NCBI GenBank assembly: GCA_038062255.1
Contig: JBBTXM010000003.1
Location: 1-24,737 of the forward strand
Source: JBBTXM01 sp038062255
Lineage (GTDB): Bacteria > Patescibacteriota > Minisyncoccia > UBA11713 > 2-01-FULL-45-33
DNA: 24,737 nt
Reading direction: 5' to 3'
Shown: positions 6,890 to 14,836 of the stretch, one piece after another
Numbering within the stretch: the stretch's first letter is position 1
Layout of the letters: every line of letters begins with the position of its first letter
Program-made: the position numbers and the translations under genes
The notes under the pieces: generated by a model
The model's input: the letters and a program-made list of their open reading frames with translations, nothing else
Databases searched by the model: none
What the model was told of the DNA's origin: nothing

Positions 6890-9141
6890 AAGTTTGCTAT
6901 ATTTTGCCGTTTTTTGATGAGAAAACCGATACTCATCTTTTTTACAATTATGAGTTGATAAAGGAATCAGCAAAAAATTTAGATATTTTTCTCATAATTG
7001 AGCGGGCGAAAGGTGATCCCACGAAGCTTGGCTGCAAATTTAAAGTTCAAAAACTTAAAAATCCAGTTTTGAGGTTTTTAGAGCTTTTGCTGATAGTTAA
7101 ATTGGCCAGGCTTCGCGGATACTCAAATTTTTACACGCATTATTCTTACTTTGGAGCGCTGGCATCGTGGCTTATAACTTTAATATTTGGCGGAAAGGCG
7201 TTTTATTGGAACCGCGGGATGCCGTGGCTTTTTAAGCGGGGTTTTTTTGAGGAAAAGGTTTTTAGATTTATTCTGCGCCACACGATACTTGCCACAAGCC
7301 CTGTTTCGCTGGCGGAAGATTACAAAAAAATATACGGAGTGCGGGAGTACCGGATATTAGGCAACTGGATAGACCACGAAAGATATATTCCACAGAAATC
7401 CAAAGAAAAATACAAAAAAGATTTGGGTTTAGAGATTGAAAAAAAATATGTTCTTTTTGTGCACCATCTTTCTGAAAGAAAGGGGGCGGATTTTATCGCC
7501 CCGGTTGCAGAGAAATTTAAAAACGAAAATGTTGAGTTTTTAGTTGCCGGGGATGGAGAGTATTTTAAAAAATTGAAATCTGAAGTAGATAACTCACCCC
7601 CCCAACCCCCCTCTCTTAAAGTAAGAGAGGGGGGAGACAAGGAGATATTATCTCCTTGTGGGGGGAGAGTTATTCTTCTTGGCAAAATTCCTCAATCAGA
7701 AGTAGTTAAATACTTCCACGCTTCAGATGTTTTTTTCATGCCTTCGCGAGAGGAAGGTTCTCCGCATGTTATTTTGGAGGCAATGGCTTCCGGGGTGCCG
7801 TTTGTGGCGTCCAACATTGGTGGAATATCGGAGCTTACAATGCCGGAAGCCAGAGAGTTTTTGTGCGGGGTTGGCGATATTGAATGCTTTGCCGGCAAGA
7901 TAAAAAAACTGCTAAACGATGCCGAGTTGCGCGAGAATATAAGAAAAAACGGATTTGAGTTTGTAAGAAATTTCAGCAAGGAAAAGGCGGTAAAAGAGTT
8001 TTCGGAGCTTTTTGAGCCGAAAATATACTATGTTGCCAACGCGCGTTTTCCAACGGAAAAAGCCCACGGCATCCAAATGGCCAAAATGATAGAGGCGATG
8101 ATCGGAAAAGGGGCAAGCATTGAGGTGCTGGCGCCAAATAGGGGCAAAGGAAATATTAAAAAATTTTATGGTTTGAGGCGCGAGGTTTTAATCAAAAGAT
8201 TGCCTGTTTTGCCGTTTTATAATTTTGGGAAAATTGGATTTTGGCTTAGCTCTGTTTCTTTTGCGCTCGGATACTGGTTTTTTTTGATTTGGAAGAGCTT
8301 GCGAGGCGAAAAGTTTATTATTTATACTATAGACATAGACCAGTTTTCATTTTTCGCGGTGCCATTTGCGGGGGCGCCTTATTTTGTGGAGGTCCACGAT
8401 GCCAAAAAGAAAGGATTTTTCTTCAATATTCTTTTTAAAAACGCCAAAGGCATCATTGTTATAAATAACATAATTAAAGAAACTATCGCCAAAGAGTTTT
8501 CTTTTGCAAAAGATAAAATCATTGTGCACCCCAATGGAATCGATTTGGAAAAATTTTCTAATTTGTCTCCCAAATCCGAAGCAAGAGAAAAACTTGACTT
8601 GCCGAAAAGGGAAAAAATCGCTTTATATGTTGGGAAGTTTTATAATTGGAAGGGACTTGGCATTTTGGCGGATACCGCTCAAAAGCTGCAAGACGTAAAA
8701 TTTTATCTTGTCGGCGGCTCTAAAGAAGAACTCAAAAAGGTGAGCGGAATCGAAAACTGGGCAGAAAACTTAGTTTGCGCCGGCCAGCGCGACTTTAAAG
8801 AAATGCCTTTGTGGCTCGCTTCCGCGGATGTTTTGCTTGTGTTGGGGACAAAAGCCAATGAATACTCGTATAAACATACTTCGCCAATGAAGCTTTTTGA
8901 ATACATGGCTTCCGAGCGTCCAATTGTGGCAAGCCGAACGCCTGCAATTGAGCAGATTGTATCCGAAAACGACGTTATTTTTTATGAACCGGATAATCCC
9001 GAGAGTTTTGCGGATTCAATAAAACATGCGCTTGAAGGCGCGGAGGGGTCGCGCAACAAAGCCCAAAACGCGCATGAAAAAGTAAAAAAATTCAGCTGGG
9101 AAAAACGAGCAGAAAGCGTATTAAATTTTATTAAGTTATGA
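6874..9141 (+). CDS. Second tandem GT4-GT4 fusion glycosyltransferase (755 aa)
   Basis: Domain 1 (about 1-387) has the HHLSERKGADF donor-site strand, AGDGEY, and the EX7E motif EGSPHVILE (294-302). Domain 2 (about 388-755) restarts with IYYVANARFPTEKAHGIQM, has NGIDLEKF and VGKFYNWKG, and ends in the SPMKLFEYMA form of the C-terminal motif. There the first Glu of EX7E is a His (HTSPMKLFE), as in a GT4 subgroup with the KLFEYMA signature. A palindromic cloverleaf (7591-7671) inserts about 27 residues (roughly 240-266) between the GDG-helix and the ILLGKI strand of domain 1. The gene overlaps its upstream neighbour by 16 bases and its downstream neighbour by ATGA. It probably adds two successive sugars, if both halves are active. 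Confidence 0.9.
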   Translation: MSKKVKVCYILPFFDEKTDTHLFYNYELIKESAKNLDIFLIIERAKGDPTKLGCKFKVQKLKNPVLRFLELLLIVKLARLRGYSNFYTHYSYFGALASWLITLIFGGKAFYWNRGMPWLFKRGFFEEKVFRFILRHTILATSPVSLAEDYKKIYGVREYRILGNWIDHERYIPQKSKEKYKKDLGLEIEKKYVLFVHHLSERKGADFIAPVAEKFKNENVEFLVAGDGEYFKKLKSEVDNSPPQPPSLKVREGGDKEILSPCGGRVILLGKIPQSEVVKYFHASDVFFMPSREEGSPHVILEAMASGVPFVASNIGGISELTMPEAREFLCGVGDIECFAGKIKKLLNDAELRENIRKNGFEFVRNFSKEKAVKEFSELFEPKIYYVANARFPTEKAHGIQMAKMIEAMIGKGASIEVLAPNRGKGNIKKFYGLRREVLIKRLPVLPFYNFGKIGFWLSSVSFALGYWFFLIWKSLRGEKFIIYTIDIDQFSFFAVPFAGAPYFVEVHDAKKKGFFFNILFKNAKGIIVINNIIKETIAKEFSFAKDKIIVHPNGIDLEKFSNLSPKSEAREKLDLPKREKIALYVGKFYNWKGLGILADTAQKLQDVKFYLVGGSKEELKKVSGIENWAENLVCAGQRDFKEMPLWLASADVLLVLGTKANEYSYKHTSPMKLFEYMASERPIVASRTPAIEQIVSENDVIFYEPDNPESFADSIKHALEGAEGSRNKAQNAHEKVKKFSWEKRAESVLNFIKL
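7591..7671. mobile_element. 81-bp cloverleaf palindromic element inserted in frame in a glycosyltransferase gene
   Basis: Three nested stems are visible: an outer AACTC plus C-run (7591-7602) pairing with a G-run plus GAGTT (7660-7671, one mismatch); a perfect 13-bp stem CCCCCCTCTCTTA (7606-7618) with TAAGAGAGGGGGG (7622-7634); and a perfect 10-bp stem CAAGGAGATA (7638-7647) with TATCTCCTTG (7649-7658). Its length, 81 bases, is 27 codons with no stop. The encoded Pro/Gly-rich peptide interrupts an otherwise ordinary GT4 domain. It resembles in principle the Rickettsia palindromic elements that sit in frame in genes; it carries no transposase. Confidence 0.8.
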
Positions 9142-10181
9142 AAATAGGCATTACATTGCATCCATACGGCGAAAAAAAACCCGCGGGCTTGGGCAGAGCG
9201 GTTTTTGAAATCGTCAAGGCAATGCTGGAGGTCGATTCAGAAAATGAATACTCGATTTTTTTAAAAAATCCCGGCTTAAAACCGGATTTGCCCGGGAGTA
9301 AATGGAAGTCCGCCACTATTTCGCCCGACACTGTACGAGTTTTAGATGCGTGCATTTTCAACACGCCCGTTATGCCTTTGTGGTACGGAATTTTAGGGAA
9401 GGCAAAAAATTCTGTGGTAATAGCGTACGATTTTGCGTATTTGAGAAAAATAGAAGTCGAAAGTTGGAAGTCGGAAGTCGGAAAAAAAATTTTAAAATTA
9501 GTTCACCGATATGCTCTCAAAAAAGCCGACTTGATAATATCCATTTCCGAGGCCACAAAAAGAGATTTAATAGAAATATTTAAAATACCGGAAGAAAAAA
9601 TCAAAGTAATTTATTTGGGTTTCAATGATATTTGCGTTTTGCCAAAAAAAGAAATTTCCGGTCTGCCGGAAAAATTTTTTTTGTTCGTGGGCGCCATCAA
9701 AGAACGCAAAAATGTCCTCGGTATTGTGGAAGCTTTCAATTTGTTTAAAAATTCGTCAAATTTTCAGCACAAGCTTGTTATTGCCGGCAACGGTTCTGGA
9801 GAATACTTTGAAAAAGTAAAAAAACTTGCCTCAATGGATTCTGTATTTTTGGGGCAGGTTTCCGACAACGAGCTTTCTTACCTTTACCAAACGGCGGAAG
9901 CCCTTGTGTATCCCAGTTTTGTTGAAGGATTTGGAATTCCGGTTTTGGAGGGCCAAGCATGCGCTTTGCCTGTTGTAACTTCAAACACTTTTTCATTGCC
10001 GGAAGTCGCGGGGGACGGCGCGATCATTGTAGATCCAAATAAGCCCCTGGAAATTGCCGAAGCGATGAAAAAAATATGCCAAGACCCGCTTTTCCGCCAA
10101 AAGCTCATCGAGAACGGCATGGAAAATTCAAAAAAATTCTCCTGGCATAAGACTGCTCAGGAGATTTTGCAGGTGTTATAA
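9138..10181 (+). CDS. GT4-family glycosyltransferase (347 aa)
   Basis: A single-domain GT4 enzyme of the mannosyltransferase-B-like type. The N-terminus MKIGITLHPYGEKKPAGLGR holds the acceptor loop; YALKKADLIISISEATKRDL is the usual strand-helix before the interdomain linker; FLFVGAIKERKNV is the donor-site motif; the EX7E motif is EGFGIPVLE (263-271), followed by GQACALPVVTSNTFSLPEVAGDGA. Start overlaps the previous stop by ATGA. Its last six bases overlap the 3' end of the reverse-strand isomerase gene with no terminator between. A 7-bp repeat (9453-9480) encodes KIEVESWKSEVGKK just before the conserved helix. Sugar unknown. Confidence 0.9.
   Translation: MKIGITLHPYGEKKPAGLGRAVFEIVKAMLEVDSENEYSIFLKNPGLKPDLPGSKWKSATISPDTVRVLDACIFNTPVMPLWYGILGKAKNSVVIAYDFAYLRKIEVESWKSEVGKKILKLVHRYALKKADLIISISEATKRDLIEIFKIPEEKIKVIYLGFNDICVLPKKEISGLPEKFFLFVGAIKERKNVLGIVEAFNLFKNSSNFQHKLVIAGNGSGEYFEKVKKLASMDSVFLGQVSDNELSYLYQTAEALVYPSFVEGFGIPVLEGQACALPVVTSNTFSLPEVAGDGAIIVDPNKPLEIAEAMKKICQDPLFRQKLIENGMENSKKFSWHKTAQEILQVL
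9453..9480 (+). repeat. Seven-base tandem repeat in a glycosyltransferase gene
   Basis: GAAGTCG, AAAGTTG, GAAGTCG, GAAGTCG: four units, two of them side by side and identical. Loss or gain of a single unit would shift the reading frame. Confidence 0.65.
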
Positions 10182-10793
10182 ATTTTGTTCAATTTTTTTG
10201 CACAAAATGTGGACTATCGACAGATGCACGTTTTGAATCATGTCCGTGCTTTCATGAGGGATTATTATCGGGTGGTCAATAAGCGCCAGTATCTGCTTGG
10301 TTTTTTGGCTTACTAAGCCAACGGTTGCCATTTTTTGGGAGCGGGCTTTCAAGAATCCGCGAAATATGTTCATCGAGTGGCTTCGTCCACTATCGCGGTT
10401 TATTGACACGTCGGAGGTTGTAAAACCAATGGCTACATCGCCTTCTTTTCCTAGGGCCTCAATTTGCCTTTCGAAAACCGAGTCGAAAATGTGGTCGTTG
10501 CTTTGAGCGGTTAAAATCGCGCCGGAGTTTGTCAGCGCTATCGCCGGAATAGCTTTGCGCTTTTTTTCGAACTGGCAGACAAGCTCGGCTTCAAGATGCG
10601 CGGCTTCCGTTGCAGAGCCTCCGTTGCCGAAAAGCAAAAGTTTTCCGCCATTGTCCAAAGATTTTTTTATTGCAAGAAAAGCATTTTCAATTTGTTCAAA
10701 AAAGTCGTTTGTAACCAAGCTGTCGTACAGATTTTTCAAATCCCAAAAATAACTCCTGTACATGTTGTACGCGTTTGCGTCCATTTTCTGCAT
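10176..10793 (-). CDS. gmhA: Phosphoheptose isomerase-like SIS-domain protein
   Basis: GmhA converts sedoheptulose 7-phosphate to D-glycero-D-manno-heptose 7-phosphate, the first step of heptose synthesis. The SIS domain shows the phosphosugar loop GNGGSA (56-61), the AEL Glu (70), and the C-terminal His (190) in IQNVHLSIVHILC, which line up with the catalytic Glu and His of E. coli GmhA. The usual TSGNS loop is replaced by TTSDVSINRDSGRSHSMN (125-142), longer than normal, so a related sugar phosphate may be the substrate. The gene is alone on the reverse strand, diverging from the HldE-type kinase gene, which supports the heptose assignment. ATG at 10793 is used; a second ATG at 10784 is possible. 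Confidence 0.8.
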   Translation of the reverse strand: MQKMDANAYNMYRSYFWDLKNLYDSLVTNDFFEQIENAFLAIKKSLDNGGKLLLFGNGGSATEAAHLEAELVCQFEKKRKAIPAIALTNSGAILTAQSNDHIFDSVFERQIEALGKEGDVAIGFTTSDVSINRDSGRSHSMNIFRGFLKARSQKMATVGLVSQKTKQILALIDHPIIIPHESTDMIQNVHLSIVHILCKKIEQNL

Positions 10794-10878
10794 TTTCCGG
10801 TATATTCCGCAAATACAACTCCGGAAACATAAATTCGGTTTTTTGTGTTATTTTAGTAGGAGAACTTTGAGGCTGAAA
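10794..10878. promoter_or_regulatory. Divergent control region between the isomerase and kinase genes
   Basis: Inverted TTTCCGG (10794-10800) and CCGGAAA (10821-10827) flank a 20-base A/T-rich core that contains a TATACC box read on the minus strand, five bases before the isomerase ATG. On the plus strand TGT plus TATTTT (10846-10854) is an extended -10 box for the kinase, with no clear -35. GAGG (10869-10872) is a ribosome binding site six bases before the kinase ATG. The inverted repeat could be an operator. Confidence 0.45.
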
Positions 10879-11847
10879 ATGAAAGACCTTTTAAGTATTT
10901 TAGCCTGTTTTTCTTCAAAGAGAGTCGCTGTGTTGGGCGATATTATGCTTGACCATTATCTTGAGGGGAGAGCGACACGGATGTCTCCGGAGGCGGATAT
11001 CCCGATAATTTCCGTTGAAAAAGAGTGGTTTGCGTTGGGCGGGGCTGGGAACACAGCGGCAAACATCGCAAGTTTGGGAGCGGAAGTGATTCTGTTTGGT
11101 CAGGTTGGTGTCGACAATTTTGGCAAGCAGATCAAAGAAAATATGCCAAGCGGCGTGAACGGGAAAGGAATATTTTTTAACGATTCAAGACCAACGATAC
11201 GGAAAATAAGGATTTTGGTTGATGGAAAACATATTGTAAGGGCCGACAAGGACGGGGATTGTTCGTATATTGAAGAAAAACTCGAAAGCGACGCCACTTG
11301 GTATTTTGATTCTGCAATTCCTGTATTTGCACCAGATGCGATTATCGTGTCGGATTACAAAAAAGGTTTTGTGACTGAAAAATTGGCGCGCGAAGTTATG
11401 GCTATAATTCAAAGAGAACAAAAAATGCTGATTGTCGATACAAAACCAAAACATTTTTTGTGGTTCCGCGGATGCCATTGCATAAAACCCAACAAAGTTG
11501 AGGCAGAAGGATTTACTGGGGTTAAAATCGAAGATCTTGAGAGCGCAGAGAAAGCCGGAAATATTATCAAAAAAAGGCTTGAAACCAACGTTCTTTTGAC
11601 TCTTGGCCACATGGGCATGATGCTTTTTGAAGAAGAGCGCACCACTCATTTTTCAAGCAATGCCAAAGATGTTTTTGACGTGACTGGGGCGGGGGATACG
11701 GTGCTTGCAGTATTTGGACTTGCTCTTGCTTCGGGTGCGAGCTTGCGGCAAGCCGCTGATTTGGCAAATCACGCCGCGGCTATCGCGATTGCCAAAGTTG
11801 GGACTTCGCGCCTCAGTTTAGAAGAGCTTAAAAATTCAATAAGTTGA
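10879..11847 (+). CDS. hldE: HldE-type heptose 7-phosphate kinase domain (RfaE N-terminal, PfkB family)
   Basis: The kinase half of HldE phosphorylates D-glycero-D-manno-heptose 7-phosphate at C1. The protein has VAVLGDIMLDHYLEG at the start, the GGAGNTAANIASLGA substrate motif, KPN (HCIKPNKVEAE), LTLGHMGMMLF, and the PfkB anion-hole signature DVTGAGD (267-273) with catalytic Asp 273. At 322 residues it ends where the adenylyltransferase domain of the two-domain enzyme (about 477 aa) would begin, so that half is missing or encoded elsewhere. ATG at 10879 is chosen because GAGG lies six bases upstream; the longer in-frame version from 10762 would run through the promoter region and into the divergent gene. 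It is coupled to the GT9 gene by a TTGA overlap. Confidence 0.85.
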   Translation: MKDLLSILACFSSKRVAVLGDIMLDHYLEGRATRMSPEADIPIISVEKEWFALGGAGNTAANIASLGAEVILFGQVGVDNFGKQIKENMPSGVNGKGIFFNDSRPTIRKIRILVDGKHIVRADKDGDCSYIEEKLESDATWYFDSAIPVFAPDAIIVSDYKKGFVTEKLAREVMAIIQREQKMLIVDTKPKHFLWFRGCHCIKPNKVEAEGFTGVKIEDLESAEKAGNIIKKRLETNVLLTLGHMGMMLFEEERTTHFSSNAKDVFDVTGAGDTVLAVFGLALASGASLRQAADLANHAAAIAIAKVGTSRLSLEELKNSIS

Positions 11848-12944
11848 TTGTAAGCAAATTTAAAAATATGGTTTTTTGGGCGGGGGCAATAGTTTTGTTG
11901 CCCCTTTTTAATTTTTTGGCAAAAAGAAAAAAAAATTTCGACAATCCGCGTGTTCTGATTATCCCCCACATGACCAGGGTCGGAGATTTGATTGCTATAA
12001 CCCCCGCAATACGGGCTATAAAACAAAAATACCCGAACAGTTTTATTGCGGTTGCGGTAAACAAAAAAATAGCCGTAGTTTTAGAAAATAGTCCCTATGC
12101 TGATGCTGTTGTGGTTTATCGTTCCAATAATTTGTTGGGGTTTTTGCGAAAAATTTACAAAAGAAATTTCAACTGGAGCTTTAATTTTTCCGGCGCATCT
12201 TTTGGGACCCTGATTTCTATTTATGGCGCTATTCCTAACCGAGCAAAACTTATAAAAGAAAAAGGGCCGGCCGGCGAGGTTTTTACGAATCGTTTTAATA
12301 ATTTCAAATTTTTATATAAAAATCATACCGATCCGATTTTGCACTATCTTTCCATGCTAAAACCTTTGAAAATTGAATCGACGGATACCAAAAAAGACGT
12401 TTTTCTTTCAGAGGCTGGCAAAGCGAAAGCCGAATTATTCAGAGGATTTATTGTAGGCATAAGCGTTTCCGCCGGCAACAAGGCCAAAGAGTGGGGCGAT
12501 GAAAAGTTTAAAGAGCTTGCCGTAAAAATTAACGAGAAGTATGGAGCTAAAATTGTTTTTGTGGGTTCAGTCTCAGATGAGTCTAGGATTTTGCGGATTG
12601 TTGAAAATTTGGACAAAGAAAAATTTTTAGTTGCCACAAATTTTTCACTAGGCGAATTGCCGTCTTTGATAAAACGGCTCAAGTTATACATTGCCGTTGA
12701 CACTGGGCCAATTCATATAGCAGACGCGCTTTCTGTGCCGTTTATCGATATTGTAGGCCCCGTGGACCCGAATGAACTTCCGCCAAAACGGGATTACGGG
12801 ATTTTGGTAAAACCGCCTTCTTACATAAAGCCATCTGTATTTGCATTTAAAAAAAATGGCGCGCTGTCGGAGCAAAAAAAGGCATTGGAATCGATTTCGG
12901 TTGCAGACGTTTTGCGGGCCGTGGAAACTCTATTATTGCGGTAA
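11844..12944 (+). CDS. GT9 heptosyltransferase-like protein
   Basis: GT9 enzymes transfer heptose from ADP-heptose (WaaC/WaaF family). The protein shows VLIIPHMTRVGDLIAITPAIRAI (the family's N-terminal loop, about 35-57), ISVSAGNKAKEWGDEKF in the second Rossmann domain, and the C-terminal VAVDTGPIHIADAL motif (His 291), followed by GPVDPNELPP. Residues about 8-24 form a hydrophobic helix, so the enzyme may be anchored in the membrane. The TTG at 11844 overlaps the kinase stop as TTGA and keeps this helix complete; an ATG at 11868 would remove eight residues. Its place directly after a heptose kinase supports heptose as the donor sugar, but this is inference. Confidence 0.85.
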   Translation: MIVSKFKNMVFWAGAIVLLPLFNFLAKRKKNFDNPRVLIIPHMTRVGDLIAITPAIRAIKQKYPNSFIAVAVNKKIAVVLENSPYADAVVVYRSNNLLGFLRKIYKRNFNWSFNFSGASFGTLISIYGAIPNRAKLIKEKGPAGEVFTNRFNNFKFLYKNHTDPILHYLSMLKPLKIESTDTKKDVFLSEAGKAKAELFRGFIVGISVSAGNKAKEWGDEKFKELAVKINEKYGAKIVFVGSVSDESRILRIVENLDKEKFLVATNFSLGELPSLIKRLKLYIAVDTGPIHIADALSVPFIDIVGPVDPNELPPKRDYGILVKPPSYIKPSVFAFKKNGALSEQKKALESISVADVLRAVETLLLR

Positions 12945-12964
12945 ATGTTATAAAAAGATACATT
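12936..12964 (+). promoter_or_regulatory. Probable leaderless promoter of gmd
   Basis: TTGCGG (12936-12941, overlapping the end of the GT9 gene) and TACATT (12959-12964) are spaced by 17 bases. The ATG at 12972 lies seven bases after the -10 box and has no ribosome binding site. Confidence 0.4.
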
Positions 12965-12971
12965 ATTTATT

Positions 12972-13964
12972 ATGGCTAAAGAAAAAAGAGCGCTAATAAC
13001 TGGAATCACTGGACAGGATGGATCGTATCTTGCTGAATTTTTACTAAAAAAAGGATACAAGGTTTTTGGCCTTGAAAGACGGAATAGCCAAAAACATAGA
13101 GTAAATATTGAACACCTTTTGCATCCCAAAGAACAAATTACTTTGATATCGGGAGATTTGTTGGATGAATCTTCATTAGTCCACGCTCTGCTTTTGTCTA
13201 AGCCAGACGAGGTTTATAATTTGGCTGCGCAAGCGTTTGTGCACGAATCGTGGAAACAACCAATATATACCGGTGACGTTACTGGTCTTGGTGTTCTCCG
13301 AATGCTTGAGGCAATCAGGCAGGTAAATCTCAAAATTAAATTTTACCAGGCTTCTACTTCTGAAATGTTCGGGGGAGTTAAAGAAAGTCCTCAAAATGAA
13401 AATACTCCGTTTTACCCACGCAGTCCTTATGCTGTATCCAAAACTTATGCTCATCATTCCACGGTAAACCACAAAGAATCTTATGGAATGTTTGCTGTGG
13501 GAGGAATTTTATTTAATCACGAGTCTCCCAGAAGAGGTATTGAGTTTGTTACACGAAAAATTACAAATACAGCCGCGAAAATAAAATTGGGTTTGGCAAA
13601 AGAATTGCGCCTTGGGAGTTTGGATGCCGAGAGAGATTGGGGTTTCGCGGGAGACTACGTGGAAGCTATGTGGCTTATGCTTCAGCAGAAAGAACCCAAA
13701 AATTACGTGATAGCAACCGGCGTATCTCACTCCGTGCGAGATTTTGTTGAAGCGGCTTTTGGACGGTTGGGATTGGATTGGAAAAAATACGTGAAAATTG
13801 ACAAGCAGTTTATGCGTCCTGCGGAAGTATACCGCTTGCGCGGAGATACTTCGCGCGCCAAAAAGGATTTGGGCTGGAAACCGAAGGTAAACTTTAAACA
13901 ACTCGTGGAAATGATGACAGATTCTGACTTGGAAAACCTCAAAAAACAATATAAACTATCGTAA
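12972..13964 (+). CDS. gmd: GDP-mannose 4,6-dehydratase
   Basis: Gmd turns GDP-D-mannose into GDP-4-keto-6-deoxy-D-mannose, the branch point for GDP-fucose, GDP-rhamnose, GDP-perosamine and GDP-colitose. It is an extended SDR protein: the NADP-binding loop is GITGQDGSYLAEFL (about 11-24), the active site has STSEMFG (Thr and Glu) and YAVSK (Tyr 153, Lys 157), and NHESPRRGIEFVTRKI and ERDWGFAGDYVEAM are strongly Gmd-like. Length (330) fits the short bacterial form; E. coli Gmd is 372. It has its own probable promoter and is joined to the following reductase gene by a one-base overlap (TAATG). The next steps are likely carried out by the neighbours at 13964 and 15672. Confidence 0.93.
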   Translation: MAKEKRALITGITGQDGSYLAEFLLKKGYKVFGLERRNSQKHRVNIEHLLHPKEQITLISGDLLDESSLVHALLLSKPDEVYNLAAQAFVHESWKQPIYTGDVTGLGVLRMLEAIRQVNLKIKFYQASTSEMFGGVKESPQNENTPFYPRSPYAVSKTYAHHSTVNHKESYGMFAVGGILFNHESPRRGIEFVTRKITNTAAKIKLGLAKELRLGSLDAERDWGFAGDYVEAMWLMLQQKEPKNYVIATGVSHSVRDFVEAAFGRLGLDWKKYVKIDKQFMRPAEVYRLRGDTSRAKKDLGWKPKVNFKQLVEMMTDSDLENLKKQYKLS

Positions 13965-14836
13965 TGGCAAAAAAGGTTTTAATATTTGGCTCTGCCGGTA
14001 TGCTTGGCAGAGAACTTATTGAACATCTTTCAGGTTTTCCTGATTTTAATATTTTTGGTGCGGATAAAAATGATGTTGACATAGTTTCATACGATTCAGT
14101 TTTTAAAATTATAAAAAAGTATAATCCAGATTTTGTAATTAATTGCGCCGCGCTCATAAATGTGGAATATTGCGAGGCAAACCCACTTGAGGCGTATAAA
14201 GTAAATTCGATAGGCCCGGGAAATATTGCAAAAGCTCTGGGTAATGCAAAATTGCCAAATTCAAAATTTATTCAAATAAGCACCTCGGATGTTTTCGGGG
14301 GTGAAAAAAAATTTTTTAAAGAGAGCGACAGCCCGAAACCGGTTAATATTTACAGCCAATCCAAATTTTTTGGGGAAAAAATATTAGAACAAGAATCTAA
14401 AATCTACAGCCTCAAATATTTTATTGTGAGAACAAATTGGCTTTATTCCAAGCACAGAAAAACTTTTGTGGATTTTATTTACGAAAATTTGCGCGATAAA
14501 AAACAAATAGATGTTATAAGCGACCAATACGGGGTAGTTACTTGGGCGAAAGATTTAGCTACGTCTATTGTGGATCTTATGGATGGTTCCGCAAAGTACG
14601 AAAACGGAATTTATCATTTAGTTTCCCATTTCGACAGGCGATTAAGCAGGTTTGATATCGCAAAAGAAATTGCGAATATTGCAAAAGCTGGCCACAAACA
14701 TTTAAAGCCCTCCAAAAGAGCGGATGTTTTTAAAGTTCCACGCCCCAAAAGTGTGGTTTTGGTAAATTCCAAGCTTCCACGCATGCCTGATTGGAAAAAA
14801 TCCCTCAAAAAATTTCTCTTGACTAAATTGAGTTGA
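13964..14836 (+). CDS. RmlD-like nucleotide-sugar 4-keto reductase
   Basis: An extended-SDR protein of the RmlD (dTDP-4-dehydrorhamnose reductase) family by its features: the cofactor loop GSAGMLG (9-15), DKNDVDIVSYDSV in the adenine region, VINCAALINVEYCE, the STSDVFGG active-site strand (106-113) and YSQSK (Tyr 130, Lys 134), then DQYGVVTWAKDLA. Because it overlaps gmd, its natural substrate is more likely a GDP-4-keto-6-deoxy sugar than a dTDP sugar; no dTDP-rhamnose genes are in the window. It could make GDP-rhamnose or GDP-6-deoxytalose, or act on a 3-deoxy intermediate made by the enzyme at 15672. Translation starts at the ATG inside TAATG. A promoter for the next gene overlaps its 3' end. 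Confidence 0.8.
   Translation: MAKKVLIFGSAGMLGRELIEHLSGFPDFNIFGADKNDVDIVSYDSVFKIIKKYNPDFVINCAALINVEYCEANPLEAYKVNSIGPGNIAKALGNAKLPNSKFIQISTSDVFGGEKKFFKESDSPKPVNIYSQSKFFGEKILEQESKIYSLKYFIVRTNWLYSKHRKTFVDFIYENLRDKKQIDVISDQYGVVTWAKDLATSIVDLMDGSAKYENGIYHLVSHFDRRLSRFDIAKEIANIAKAGHKHLKPSKRADVFKVPRPKSVVLVNSKLPRMPDWKKSLKKFLLTKLS

Noticed and set aside
10762..10878. Extended N-terminus for the heptose kinase
   Set aside because: It would run through the divergent promoter region and into the isomerase gene; GAGG six bases before the ATG at 10879 marks the true start.
14241..14280. A/T-rich tract in the RmlD-like gene that looks like another heptamer repeat
   Set aside because: The spacing of the CAAA-TT units varies between seven and nine bases, so it does not have a true seven-base period.
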